In this document: in pieces, positions 32,137 through 44,175 of the stretch | How the letters are laid out: every line of letters starts with the position of its first letter | Numbering within the stretch: the first letter of the stretch is position 1 | Source: Typha latifolia | Lineage: Eukaryota; Streptophyta; Magnoliopsida; Poales; Typhaceae | Length of the DNA stretch: 64,000 nt | Assembly: GCA_019914945.1 (NCBI GenBank) | Contig: CM034101.1 | Span: 7,451,188 to 7,515,187 of the forward strand | Direction: 5' to 3' | Notes under the pieces: model-generated | The model's input: the letters and a program-made list of their open reading frames with translations, nothing else | Databases searched by the model: none | What the model was told of the DNA's origin: nothing | Position numbers and translations under genes: made by a program

Positions 32137-33410
32137 ATGCCACCCCGTCGTAGAGGTTCACAGTCTAGGGCGACCTCCACAGCTGAGGCCCCTACTGACA
32201 CTCTAGAAGTTCCTCCATCCGTAGAGGAGCGTGATCCTATTTCGCGCCTTCTGGACAGTCAAGAAAGACTTATTGAGGAAATCCTTCGAGGTAGAGGAGC
32301 TGGCATATCAGCAGAAAGTTCTGAGCCGCCTCCTACAGCGGGCATCATGTTAAATAAGTTTATGCAGTTGACCCCCTCAATTTACAGTGGAGGTGTTGAT
32401 CCACTGGAGGCCAGTGGATAGTTATCAGACATAGAGAAAATGTTGGATACTTTAGGATGTAATGATCAGCACAAGGTAGCCTTTGCTGCCTTTATGCTCA
32501 GAGGTGAGGTAGAACAATGGTGGAAAGCTACAAAAAGACTGATAAAATCAAGGATAGAGGACGCTGTCATCACTTAGGAGTTATTTCTGGATGCCTTTGA
32601 TCAAAAGCATTTTCCATCTTGGAGGAAAGAAAAAATGGAAGAAGAATTTCTACATTTACATCAGGGTCCTATGACGGTGGTAGAGTACGAGGTCAAATTT
32701 AATGCTTTAGCCCGTTTTGTACCCCATCAAGTTCCAAATGAAGCAGCCAGAACTCGACGCTTCAAGCATGGGCTGAATTAAGCTATACGTCAGAGCTTGG
32801 AGGCAGCAGGCCTCATCCCTTATGCTGATACAGTAGAGAGGGCGATGACACTTGAGGGGGTGATTCAGGAGAAGAGGGTTATGGAAGCTCGGCGATCTGG
32901 GGCACAGTTTGGGCGAGGCGGGAGGTCAAGAGTTCCTTCTACTAGCCAGAGCCTACCGCCTTCACAGTCACAGCGTCGCCTTTCTTACCATCCTTATCGA
33001 GGAAATTCTAGCGCTGGTTCATCTGCTAACCGATCTGATTCACGGGGATCTGGAGGACTTAGCCAAGCAGTGTCTCAGGTTAGTGTGACTGGACCGCCTT
33101 CTATTGGTAGAGGGGGTGGATCTACTGGAGGTCAGACTACTTGGAGAAGTCACTGCTTTGGGTGTGGGAAGTTTGGTCACCATCTTCGAGATTGCCCTAA
33201 CCCACGTTTGTGCTTTGAGTGTGGATGGCCTGGTCATATCCGTCGTGACTGTCCGCACGCTGCAACCGCCCCGATTTTCGCCGCTGCAGCATCTTCTAGA
33301 ACTGCACCTCTTGGGGTTTCTGCTACAGCTAGCCGAGGCAAAGGAGTTAGCAGGGCAGCTTTCTTTCAGTCGGGTCGAAAGTCTAGAGGTGGTCGGATCT
33401 TCACGATGAC
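32137..33410 (+). pseudogene. Tekay gag
   Basis: Starts MPPRRRGSQSRATST, a typical Del/Tekay gag start. The capsid core is readable across stops at 32419, 32576 and 32779: FAAFMLRGEVEQWWKATKR, then FLDAFDQKHFP and GPMTVVEYEVKFNALARFVP. From 32797 the frame is open through two adjacent zinc knuckles, [14 protein letters not shown] and [15 protein letters not shown] Ser-, Arg- and Gly-rich spacer precedes them. The three in-frame stops mean no full gag is made. Confidence 0.85.
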
Positions 33411-35415
33411 GGAGCACGATGCTTTGGCATCTAATGATGTGGCCACAGGTACTCTGAATTTATTTTCTCGTACAACAAGAGTTTTGTTTGATCCGAGTGC
33501 CACACATTCTTTTATTTCTAGTTCTTTTGCTTGCCATTCTGATATTCAAATGGAACCTTTAGAGGATATTCTATTGATTGCCACACCAGTAGGAGAGACA
33601 GTTGTTATTGATTCGGCTTATAAATCTTGCACAGTTAGTTTTGGTGATAGAGAGTTCAAAGTAGATCTTTTGCCACTAGAGCTGATAGATTTTGATGTTA
33701 TCTTAGGGATGGATTGGTTAGCTGCATATCATGCCAACATAGATTGCTATAGAAAGGAAATTGTAATGAATTTAGCTGATGGAGCAGAATATAGAATTAA
33801 GGGCAATAAATCCAGCAACCCTATGAAGATAATCTCTGCATTTGAAGCCTATAGGTTACTAAAGAAAGGATGTACAGGTGTTTTAGCTAGTCTATCAGGG
33901 GATACTGATAAACAGATTAAATTAGAAGATGTTCGAGTTGTTAAAGATTTTCCTGATGTTTTCCCAGATGATCTCCCCGGATTACCCCCGGACAGGGAAG
34001 TAAACTTTTCAATTGATCTAGCTCCTGATACCTCATCTATTTCTAAAGCTCCCTATAGAATGGCACCAATAGAATTGAAGGAACTTAAGGTACAGTTAGA
34101 AGAACTACTACTGAAAGGCTTCATAAGACCTAGTGTCTCTCCTTGGGGAGCACCTGTTCTTTTTGTTAAGAAGAAGGATGGGACACTCAGGCTGTGTATA
34201 GACTATAGACAACTGAACCAAGTGACAATAAAAAATAAATATCCTTTACCGCGCATTGATGATTTGTTTGATCAGTTAAAGGGAGCTAGAGTATTCTTTA
34301 AAATAGACTTGAGGACTGGTTACCATCAGTTAAAAGTTCGTGAGGAGGATATTTCTAAAACTGCCTTTCGTACTAGGCATGGACATTATGAGTTTTTGGT
34401 CATGCCATTTGGATTGACCAATGCTCCAGCTGTCTTCATGGATCTGATGAATAGAGTTTTTCAACCTTATTTGGATCAGTTTGTAATATTTTTCATTGAT
34501 GATATACTAATATATTCAGCTAGTGAGGAAGTACATGAGTATCACTTGAGGTTAATTCTCCAGATCTTGAGAGAAAAGAAGTTATTTGCCAAATTTTCAA
34601 AATGTGAGTTCTGGTTAGATCAGGTAGTCTTCCTAGGACATGTTGTATCACAGGAATGGATCAGTGTGGATCAGTACAAAATAGATGCTGTATTGAAATG
34701 GAGTCAACCAACTAATATCACGGAAGTGCGTAGTTTTCTTTGTCTGGCTGGATATTATAGGAGGTTTGTAGAAGGATATGCAAAAATAGCTATGCCCCTT
34801 ACTAGGTTGACTCGGAAGAATCAAAGGTTTGAGTGGAATGAAGAGTGTGAAAATAGTTTTCAAGAATTAAAACGAAGATTGACTCGTGCACCAATTCTGA
34901 TTATTCCTTCCAATGGAATAGGATTTCAAGTGTATTGTGATGCCTCACGTAAAGGATTAGGTTGTGTTTTAATGCAGAATGGTAATGTAGTGGCTTATGC
35001 ATCTAGGCAGTTAAAAGATTATGAACAGAATTATCCTACTCATGATTTGGAATTGGCTGCTGTAGTGTTTGCTTTAAAGATTTGGCGACACTATCTATAT
35101 GGGGAAAAATGTGAAATTTTTACAGATCATAAAAGTCTTAAATATTTGTTTACTCAGAAAGAACTTAATTTGCGACAAAGGAGATGGTTGGAATTAGTGA
35201 AGGATTATGATTGCACTATAAATTACCATCCTGGTAAAGCAAATGTTGTTGTAGATGCCTTAAGTAGGAAGTCAGCTGGGAGTCTAGCATTTTTAATTAC
35301 CCAACAAACTATGATACTTAAGGATCTGCAAAGGCTAGAAGTTCCAATTGTGGCCAAGGGTGGTGGAGTTGGTTTACTTGCACAATTTACTTGTCAAACC
35401 TACATTGATAGATAG
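33411..35415 (+). pseudogene. Tekay pol: protease, reverse transcriptase, RNase H
   Basis: This is open and in frame with the gag C-terminus (872 codons from 32797). The protease site reads [13 protein letters not shown] instead of the usual DSGA, so the catalytic triad is damaged. Reverse transcriptase is complete, from [13 protein letters not shown] through [11 protein letters not shown] and [20 protein letters not shown] to the catalytic FIDDILIYS (near 34493). RNase H has [35 protein letters not shown] and [17 protein letters not shown]. The frame ends at 35413 by a frameshift near 35390 inside the RNase H to integrase linker. This is the best preserved polymerase in the window. Confidence 0.9.
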
Positions 35416-36811
35416 AATTAGTGCATCTCGTAAGACCGATATTAAGGCTATGCAAATTGTGAAACAAGTGCAGAATTCCAAGAAACCAGATTTCTCTATA
35501 GACTCTTTTGGGATACTTTTGCGTTTTAGAGGCAGATTATATGTTCCTAATTGTGAAGGACTTAGAAATGAAATTTTAAATGAAACTAATGCTTTTGCTT
35601 ATGCTATGCACCCCGGGGGAACAAAAATGTATCATGAGTTGAAGAAGAAATTCTGGTGGGAAGGAATGAAAAGAAATATTGGGGAATTTGTAGCTAAGTG
35701 TTTGACTTGTCAGCAAGTCAAGATTGAGCATCAAAGGCCTGCAGGCGCACTACAACCTTTGCAGATTCCTGAATGGAAATGGGAACACATTAATATGAAT
35801 TTTGTGACAGGATTACCAAAGATAGAGAAAGGGAAGAATGCAATTTGGGTGATTATTGATAGATTAACCAAGTCAGCACATTTTTTTACCAGTTAGTACT
35901 ACTGATTCAATGGAAAAATTAGCTATCTTGTTTAGAGATGAAATTTTTGCTCACCATGGAATTCCTGTTAGTATCACTTCCGATAGAGATCCTCGTTTTG
36001 TGTCTAGATTTTGGAAACAGTTTCATCAGTCATTTGGAACAAAACTACAGTTCAGTACAGCTTATCATCCTCAGACAGACGGTCAATCTGAGCGTACTAT
36101 TCAATCATTAGAGGATATGTTGAGAGCTTGTGTAATTGATTTTGGTTTGGGCTGGGACAAATACTTACCCTTGATAGAGTTTGCTTATAATAACAACTAT
36201 CATGCTAGTATTGGTATGCCTCTCTATGAAGCATTCTATGGCAGGAAATGCAGATCACCAATCGATTGGGAAGAAGTTGGAGAAAAGAAGGTTGAAAACT
36301 CAATACTAGTGCAAGCTACAGTTGAGAAGATAAAGATAATTAGAGAACATATGAAGGTGGCACAAAGTAGACAGAAAATTTATGCTGATAATAGAAGGCG
36401 TGATTTGGAGATAAAGTGTTCTTAAGAGTTTCACCTTGGAAGGGTGTGTTTCGCTTTGGAAAGAAAGAAAAGTTAAGTCCTAGGTATATAGGACCTTATG
36501 AGATTCTTCGACGAGTGGGGCCTGTAGCTTATAGAGAAGCTTTACCCCTTGATTTAGCACAAATTCATAATGTGTTCCACGTGTCAATACTAAGGAAATA
36601 TATATCAAATACTTCACATGTGATTCATTATGAACCAGTTCAGCTACAGCAAAATTTATCATATGAAGAGCAGCCTGTGAAGGTCCTTGCTAGAAGAGAT
36701 AAAGTACTAAGAACAAATGTTATACCCATAGTAAAAATCCTGTGGAGGAACCATGCAGTAGAAGAGGCTTTTTGGGAACGTGAAGATGAGATACGATCCA
36801 AATATCCATAA
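35370..36811 (+). pseudogene. Tekay integrase and chromodomain-like tail
   Basis: The first frame (to 35896) has the HHCC zinc finger (HPGGTKMYHELKKKFWWEG, CLTCQQVK) and the first catalytic Asp in NMNFVTGLPK's neighbourhood, here MNF instead of MDF. A frameshift in a T-run at about 35883 moves it to the next frame (35910-36425), with TSDRDPRFVSRFWK (second Asp) and YHPQTDGQSERTIQ (Glu). A second shift near 36417 leads to the C-terminal part, with GPYEILRRVGPVAYREALP and a short chromodomain-like end ILWRNHAVEEAFWEREDEI. The Asp-to-Asn change and the frameshifts rule out activity. Confidence 0.85.
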
Positions 36812-36850
36812 TTGTTTAGAGGTATGTAAATTTCGAGGTCGAAATTTTTA

Positions 36851-36866
36851 TAAGGGGGGAAGGAAA
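36851..36866 (+). promoter_or_regulatory. Tekay polypurine tract
   Basis: TAAGGGGGGAAGGAAA immediately precedes the 3' LTR. Confidence 0.85.
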
Positions 36867-37065
36867 ATGTAATAACCCAAGGTTAAAAAAAAATATTAAT
36901 TAATTATTCCTGCATTGCATGGCACGACAGCTCGTGCCATGCAGTGGCAGCAGAGATGGGCGCCACGCGCCCCAAGCGCTGGCCCGGCCAAACTGGCCGA
37001 GCCACCTGGCGCAGTGGGCCCCCGCCGCCGCAGCCTCCCTCCCCACTGCCTCTCTCTCCCTTTTC

Positions 37066-37066
<1 letters not shown>

Positions 37067-37123
<57 letters not shown>

Positions 37124-37450
37124 GAGCTCTCTCTGACCTTTCTCTCTTTCTCTCTCTCAAACACTCTCTCTCTTTACCCGCTGCCGTCGCCACCTCCTCT
37201 AGCTCCGGTGAGCCTCCCTCTCTCTCTCTCCCTCCCTCTCTCTCTCTACCTCTCTCTCTCTATTTCTCTTTTTCTCCTTGTCGGTTTCCTCTCGAAACCG
37301 CTGGAGGATTGAGCCGTCGGCGAGAGGCCGGCCGCTGAGTGACCACCAGCGGCCGCACCATTCCCCCATGGCCCAACCCTCTTTTTCCTTTTTCTTTCTT
37401 CTTCTTCTTCTTCTTCTTCTTCTTCTTCTTCTTCTTCTTCTTCTTCTTCT
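37067..37450 (+). repeat. (CT)n and (TTC)n microsatellites in the Tekay LTR
   Basis: CT runs at 37067-37121 and further CT-rich stretches to about 37270, then an uninterrupted TTC run at 37387-37450. They make long open frames on both strands that have no other support. Confidence 0.95.
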
Positions 37451-37547
37451 CTTTCTTCTTCCTCTCCTCCTCCTCCTTCTTCCCTTCTCTCCTCTATTTG
37501 CATCCTACAAGTGGTGCTGGGCTTGACTCAGCGCCTTGTTGTGCATG

Positions 37548-37568
37548 GTGCTGGGCTGAGCCCAGCAC
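37548..37568. repeat. Perfect 21-base palindrome in the Tekay LTR
   Basis: Arms GTGCTGGGCT and AGCCCAGCAC around a single G. A related GTGCTGGGCTTGACTCAG lies 36 bases upstream, which could pair with the same right arm. Confidence 0.85.
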
Positions 37569-38370
37569 TATATGCATTTCTATATTTTTGTTTTTTTTTC
37601 TCTCTCTTCTCTTTCTATATATATATATATATATGCACAATTAGTTTAGCTTAGTTAATTGAATGTGATTAAGTTATACAAATTAAATATAATTATATCA
37701 TAGTTAGTATATAGTTCTAATTATACCATGTTTAGCAAAATGCCTGCAATATAAATTACTATTTTAATCCTAAGAAATTTTTAGGGTTATGTACGTATAT
37801 TCTTACGTAATTAATTACAGTAACTTAAATTTTATTTTCTTAATTATCAAAGAGAATAATAGACAGATAAAATATATTCTAAATACACAAATAAATAATA
37901 TAATTATGATTAATAAATAACAAAAACAAATATAGAAATGAAGAGTACATAATTACAATAAGAAACTATTCTTTTGTCTGGTTAATTTTAATTAATAGAA
38001 AGACTGACATATTTGTTATAAATAATTTCATATCTCGACCCCCCTGTTCAAGATTCTGTGGACTTAGCTATCGAGGCGTGATCGTTATCGTAGTAGCGTG
38101 AACGAGTGGTGGTTTGGTATTTGCAGTGGGGTGAGTAATCTTATCCTTTAGACGCCTTTCTCAAATTAGGTTATATTATATATTTGTGTATATGCATGTT
38201 TTGGCCTCCAGCATGATTATATGATTTTTATCTTGAGATGATTATAGTCGAGCACATTTTATCATGCATTCGATTATGCTGATTTGTAATATGAGTACAT
38301 TGGTGATATATATAGAGATGATCAGAGATGATTCTACTGTTATGATTGTTTACCGAGTTGATCTGTAGCA

Positions 38371-38460
38371 TGAGTATGCATGTAATAGATTTGGATGAGT
38401 ATGCATGTAATAGATTTGCACGAGTATGCATGTAATAGATTAGCATGAGTATGCATGTGT
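38371..38460 (+). repeat. 25-bp tandem repeats GAGTATGCATGTAATAGATT
   Basis: Three full and one partial copies, each containing the palindrome ATGCAT. The same array is in the 5' LTR remnant at 31613-31700. Confidence 0.85.
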
Positions 38461-39831
38461 TGACGATACAGTTGGAGACTACATTGTATCATTTTCTCTT
38501 GATTCCTATTCCACCTAAATTCCTGTTATGCATTGACTTGTTATCGTACTAGATATATGCATATGATCTGTCATTTAGAAGGAAAGCGTGAAATGTGATT
38601 GATAGGATAGTTGATAGAAAGCGTGAGGATACTTGAGTGGGCGCGAGGGTTAGGGTGTGCCTGGAGATGATTGATCGCTCGACATAGTCGCGATCTTGTT
38701 GGACTTACGTCTGAGGTCGTTAGTCTGTGTGCGCAGCAGACATTCGGACACATGCCGTTCGCCAGGGCACATGTGGCGAGTTATCCTCACGAGGTTTCTA
38801 TCAACTATGTGGGTGTCCGGTCCGGATGGATGTTGATACCCTAGCGGGTGGTGGGGTATGGTTATATTAGAGATACTCTTGCGGGTGGCGGAGTATGCTC
38901 TGAGCCTTTGGACATGATGTTGAGACCGGGTACCGGGTATTGACTGTGCATAGTGGTCTAGTATGATGATATTATACCGAGATGTCGGTGATGATCGTGA
39001 TGTTGAGAAACGCATATGATTTCATTATTATCTAGCATACCTGATTATTGAGTGGTCAATATACATCACATATGATTGCATTTGATATCATAGCATTGTC
39101 ATGGTCGGCATGCGTCATATATCATATTTGAGGGAGAGTTATGATGATCATACGACGTGGTGACCTCTTTATTCATGGTCGAGGATTACGTATTCTTATC
39201 AGTTATGACATGTTATTTATATTTCATTTATGTAGTATTGAGGACACATTCATTTACTCATTCATGACATGATACTCTTGCTGATTCATACTATCCAGTA
39301 CTTGATTTACTCTCTATTTGGTATCACTGATTCGGGGTAAGGTCTATTCATTGAGCCTTTAGCTCATGACTCTCTTGTTTTCTCCTTTCCAAAAACCTAG
39401 GTGAATGAGAGGAGCAGGATACTCCCTTAGAGGTCTTGCTAGTGAGTGAGGAGTAGAGTGTAGTTAGTGTTGTATGCCAGATGAGTTATCTTATCTGATG
39501 TAATATTTGACATCCTCCAAAGTGTATCTGTATCCTTGTCTTATATTTTAGCAGGTGACTTTGTACTTGTATAATTATGTATATACCTCTGTTGTGTATA
39601 TGTAGTTGTAAAAAGCTCTGGATGATGTGTTGTGGCCTGTGTAGGGCCCATGTAGGGTTATTTATATTTGTTGTGAGTTAGACTTGAGTTATTCTTAATT
39701 TAGATATTGTGGATAAAATTTTGATGTTGCTACAGGTTTATTTGATTGTCTGTAACAAACCGATTGGTCAGGTGCTATGCACGTTCCGTGTGGGCTCGTG
39801 CTATGCACGTGTTTAGAGTGTGGGTGTCACA

Positions 39832-40605
39832 TATTTATCGCTCAAACCAGATATGCTAAGAATTTTGTGACTAAATTCGGTTTAGAAAATGCAAAACATG
39901 CTAGAACTCTTATGAGTACAACTACCAAACTAGGTAAGGATATTTCAGAAAAAAATTGTTATTAGACACTATATCGGAGCATGATTTGTAGTATTTTGTA
40001 TTTAACTACTAGTAGACCAGACATTGCATTTAGCGTCGGTGTGTGTGTTAGGTTTTAGTTTGAACCTACGGAGACACATTTGTTTATTTTGAAACGTATC
40101 ATAAAATATGTCGGTGGCACAATTGATTTAGATATCTAGTTTACTTATGACTCGGGAGCTATTATATCTAGATACACGGATGGCAGGTTCATGTGATGAT
40201 AGAAAAAGTACATTAGGTAGATGTTTTTATATTGGAAACAATATGGTTGCTTAGCACAGTAAGAAACAAAACTCGATATCTTTATCTACTGCGGAGGCCA
40301 AGTACATTACAGCGAGAAGTTATTATTCTCAGTTACTCTGGATGAAACATATGGTGAAAGATTATGGCATTCAACAAGATACTATGGTGCTTTATTCTGA
40401 CAACATGAATGCTATTAATATATCAAAAAATCCTGTTTAGCACTTGCGTACAAAACATATTGATATCCGACATCATTTTATACTCGAGTTAGTTGAAGAC
40501 AAAATAATAGCACTTGAACATGTTGGGAGATTTGTTTACAAAACCTTTGGATTTACAGAGATTTGAGTATCTTCGTACTTCTTTAGGGATTTGTGCTTTG
40601 GACTG
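39832..40605 (+). pseudogene. S1 RNase H and end of pol
   Basis: Resumes S1 pol with IFIAQTRYAKNFVTKFGLENAKHARTLMSTTTK and, in changing frames, the RNase H of copia elements (CDDRKSTLG-like, STAEAKYI, SQLLWMKHMVKDYG). It ends with HLRTKHIDIRHHF and LFTKPLDLQRFEYLRTSLGIC, the normal C-terminus. This part overlaps in content with S2 30946-31433, which proves it belongs to another copy. Many stops are present. Confidence 0.85.
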
Positions 40606-40964
40606 ATTTTTTTGTGGTTTGGTTTGCCTGTTTTTTTTTTCATTTAATTTTTTTAGGTTTTCTTTTACTCTGAAATTTTCTCTTTGTTTTTAGTTTTAGA
40701 TTTATCGAGAGTTTTTGTTATAAAAAAAAATTTGATGCACTCCTAGATTCAATAATATATTCTTGACATATAATATAATTTTTTCTTGATTATGAGTTAT
40801 TATAGTCAATTTTGTCATCTTGTAGTATATTGTATCATTTCTCATTTATTCACGCTCTGGACTTCTATGATAATTAAAGTAAATTTAATGCACTCATAAC
40901 ATGTGTATATTCTTAAGTGAGCATGACATCATGAAATTTTTTTTTAATAGCTCACTATTGACTT
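40606..40964 (+). other. S1 spacer after pol, before the SB insertion
   Basis: T-rich non-coding sequence. SB was inserted at ATTGACTT and the spacer continues at 46499. Confidence 0.6.
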
Positions 40965-41886
40965 TGTTAGGTTTTTATTTGTTGGCAATTGTGTACAAAA
41001 TATTCTAAGTGTATTTTTTCATGTATATGACTTTACACAAGTCTAGAATATCTCTGGTTTGAAGAATTGCAAGATTATTGGAGAAAAACCGTCGAGTTCA
41101 CACCGCATTCATAAACGCGTTCGAACGCGGGTACTGCGTTCACACAGACAGAGAGCCGCGTTCACAAATGCGTTCGAACGCGGGTACTGCATTCACACAG
41201 ACAGAGAGTCGCGTTCACAAACGCGTTCGAACGCGGGTACTACGTTCACACAGACCGAGAGCTGCGTTCACAAATGCGTTCGAACGCAACCTGAAGAATT
41301 CAAGTTGTCGTATTCAAACGTACTCGGGCCCGTTCGAACGCACCTGAGTTCAAGTCATGCCGTTCGAATGCACCCGAGCCGCATTCGAACGCACCAACGA
41401 AGTTTGATAAAATTTGACTTTCGTGAGTACGGATAAGACTTGGATTTGGCTCTATCTTGGAGATCATATATAAGGATTGTGATGCCCTATCTTGAGTGTG
41501 GTTGAAGAAACTTTATTGAAGGAGACTTCTTGAGGCTACATCGGTTCTTCAACTATGAAGGTTCCACTCATCTACAAAACTTAATCTTTCGTCTTAAGGG
41601 GTATCTAGGCGAAAGATCAATCTCAAAGGTTACTGAGATTGGACTTCAATCACGATAAGCAGTGAATCGTGGGTTCTAGTGAGCAAGACTGAGAAGAACA
41701 AAGTCGTTTGGATCGACGGGTTATTTTGTGAGTCAGTATTGTAACTGCTACTATTCTAGTGATTGGTTTTGATCTGAGTTTGGATCCGTGGTTTTTTCCC
41801 GTTTTGGTTTTTCCACGTTACTTAAGCAAACGAGTGATATCATTGCCTAGTATTTAGATACATACTTGTGTCTAGGGGTTTTTTCA
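40965..41886 (+). repeat. SB 5' LTR (LTR3)
   Basis: TGTTAGGTTTTTATT to GGGGTTTTTTCA, with the motif array at 41098-41400 and TATA box TATATAAG at 41467-41474. The primer site TGGTATCAGAGT follows at 41889-41900. Confidence 0.9.
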
Positions 41887-41936
41887 ATTGGTATCAGAGT
41901 AGGTTCTCTCACCTTTGAGAGAGATCAGATAGGCAT

Positions 41937-43455
41937 GGATTTTCATAGAGATGGACCATCATCTATTAGACCTTCTATCCTAGATGGATCAAATTATTGA
42001 TATTGAAAAGCTAGGATGAGAGCTTACTTGAAGTCTATAGATGAACGAGTATGGTTTGCCATTGTGAACGGTTGGAGTCCACCAATGTATATGGTGGATG
42101 ATAAACTTGCTGATAAACCGATAGAGTCATGGGATAGGTCAGACTAAGAAAAAGTTGGATAGAATAGCAAGGCAATAAATGCAATTTTTAGTTGTGTTTC
42201 CTCGAAAGAATTTAGAAGAATCTCTACTTGTGAGATAGCAAAAGAAGCTTGGACGATCTTAGAAACTACTCACGAAGGAACTATGGCTATAAAACTTTCT
42301 AAACTTCAGAGGTTGAGTACTAGTTTTGAAACTCTACGTATGGAGGAGAATGAGATGTTTGATGAGTTTTATGCAAAGCTGAGTGATATAGTCAACTCCA
42401 GTTTCAACCTAAGAGAGAAAATTCCTGAAAACAAGATTGTCCGTAAGATCCTTAGTTCTCTTCTAGAGAGGTTTCACGCAAAAGTTATGGCTTTTGAGGA
42501 AAGTAAGGACATCAATTCTATGAAAGTTGAATTATTGGTAGGAAATATACAAACATTTGAGTCCAGCCTTTCAAAACCGAGGAAGTCCAAAGGGATTGCC
42601 CTATCCACAGTTGAACAAAGTATAGATGAGTCTGATGATGAAGGTGATTTAGATGTTGAGATGTTGGCCATATTTGTCAAAAAGTTCAATAAATTCTTTC
42701 GGAAGCCAAACAAGTTAAATGCTGAAAAACGTTAGAAAAGAAAAGCATTTGTGAAAAAGAAGAATACTGTGAGTTCAAACACAGCTGTGAGCAACAACGG
42801 TGTCAAACAGAAAAATAAGAATTCTGAGAATAAAGTTCGATGTTTTGAATGTTCTGGTTTTGGACACATAGCACAAGAATGCCCTAATCGCCTTAAGAAG
42901 AATGGTAAAGCTATGAAAGTTACTCGGGATGACTCAGATGAATCTGATGATGATTCTAGAAAAGACAGAGAAAACTTTGTTGCTTTTGCCTCTTCTCTAC
43001 TCAATATTGATTCCGTTGTTGATACTGATAGTACAGATGATCAAGATATGTTACCAGCTAAAGAAGATGAATCTGAAATACAAAAGACATATAATGACCT
43101 GTACCTGGAGTCGTTTAAACTCAAGAAAAGCAATCTTAGACTACATCAACGACTCAAGGTAATCGAACTTGAAAGAATTCAATTTGAGGAGAAGTACAAA
43201 TTGGAACTTGAACGTGTCAAAGACTTTTCTGAACAACTTGATAATGCAAAAAATAAAATGAAGGCTGATGAAATTGAACTAGAGCAACTGAATAAGGAAG
43301 TGACATTTCTAAAAGGAAAGAACAAACTTGACGAGATCCTAAAGGCTCAGATCTCTAGAAAGGACAGGTATGGTGTTGGATACACTAGTAATTCAAATAA
43401 TAATAAAACTGTCTTTGTTTCTGCAGGTATACAAAAGGAAGAATATCTGAAGTAA
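41937..43455 (+). pseudogene. SB gag (Sirevirus type)
   Basis: Starts MDFHRDGPSSIRPSIL, with stops at DGSNY-stop, YKARM preceded by a stop, and two more near 42146 and 42159. From 42283 the capsid part is open (FDEFYAKLSDIVNSSFNLRE). One stop (42735) separates it from the next open part (42751-43455) with an intact zinc knuckle CFECSGFGHIAQEC. The coiled coil (KYKLELERVKDFSEQLDNAKNK) and KLDEILKAQISRKDRYGVGY follow. The layout is identical to S2 gag, but the zinc ligands are complete here. Confidence 0.85.
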
Positions 43456-43571
43456 TCAACCGTATTTACAAAGCAATCTTGGATGAATGCTTCTAAACTG
43501 AAGGTGAATCTACAAACTGGTGAATCGTCAATGGCACCAAAGGTAAACTTTAGTCACACTCCTCGACAAAG

Positions 43572-44175
43572 GTGAGCAAAAAATGGTTTGTTCCGACATG
43601 CTATCATTGCGGCATTCTAGGGCATATTCGACCTCATTGCAAATTTTCGCAAAAACCTAGAACTGCTTTTATTTATGGGATAAAAACAAAGGCCATATGG
43701 GTCAAGAAAAGTGATTTGAAATGTTATGTTGTGCATACAGCTTTGAAAATTTTAAATTCTGATTTGTGGTATTTAGACAGTGGCTGTTCAAGACATATGT
43801 CGGGTGACAAGTCATTATTTTCTAATCTTGAAAAACATGAAGGGGGAGTTGTGACATTCGGAGATGGTAATTCATCCAAGGTAATAGGTAAAGGAAAGGT
43901 AAGTTCTCCGGGGGTTCCTATTCTTGAAAATGTTTTTTATGTTAAGAGCTTGAAAGCAAATCATTTGAGTATCAGTCAATTTTGTGATAAAGATTATGAG
44001 TTAAAATTCTCCAAAAATGATTGTACTATTCTAGATCATGGTGGTAATGTTATATGTTGTTGGAATGTCACATAAACTGAAATGTTACAGTGCCTCTTTT
44101 GATATTGCAAATCTTTGGCATCAACGTCTTGGACATGTGAATCACAAGGAATTATTTACTCTGTTCAAATAAGAA
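43572..44175 (+). pseudogene. SB second zinc knuckle, protease and gag-pre-integrase
   Basis: Open to 44075 with PTCYHCGILGHIRPHC, the protease motif LDSGCSRHMSGD and LSISQFCDKDYELKFSKND. A small deletion after VICC compared with S2 shifts the frame at about 44060; LWHQRLGHVNHKELF follows in another frame with a stop at 44170. The protease domain itself appears intact. Confidence 0.85.

Larger units (their letters stand above)
31434..39831 (+). mobile_element. Ty3/gypsy element of Tekay/Del type, 5' truncated
   Basis: A long 3' LTR (36869-39831) starts TGTAATAACCC and ends GGGTGTCACA. The 5' LTR is a 530-base remnant matching 38190-38723, directly followed by the primer site. Gag, protease, reverse transcriptase, RNase H, integrase and a C-terminal chromodomain-like tail follow on the plus strand. 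The right flank is S1 RNase H sequence; the left flank is S2, so the left target duplication has been lost. Both LTRs agree at about 97% over the shared part by eye, suggesting a relatively young insertion. Confidence 0.9.
36869..39831 (+). repeat. Tekay 3' LTR
   Basis: About 2.96 kb, from TGTAATAACCCAAGG to GTGGGTGTCACA. It contains a (CT)n tract (37067-37121), a (TTC)n tract (37387-37450), a TA tract (37616-37634), a 21-base palindrome (37548-37568) and four 25-bp repeats (38371-38460). Confidence 0.9.

Noticed and set aside
36900..37526. Open frames in both strands around the CT and TTC tracts
   Set aside because: Simple repeats without stop codons give homopolymer-like Ser/Leu or Arg/Glu proteins; located inside the Tekay LTR.
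39832..40605. RNase H at 39832 as the direct continuation of S2 across the Tekay element
   Set aside because: Its content overlaps with S2 30946-31433, so it must belong to a different copy, S1.
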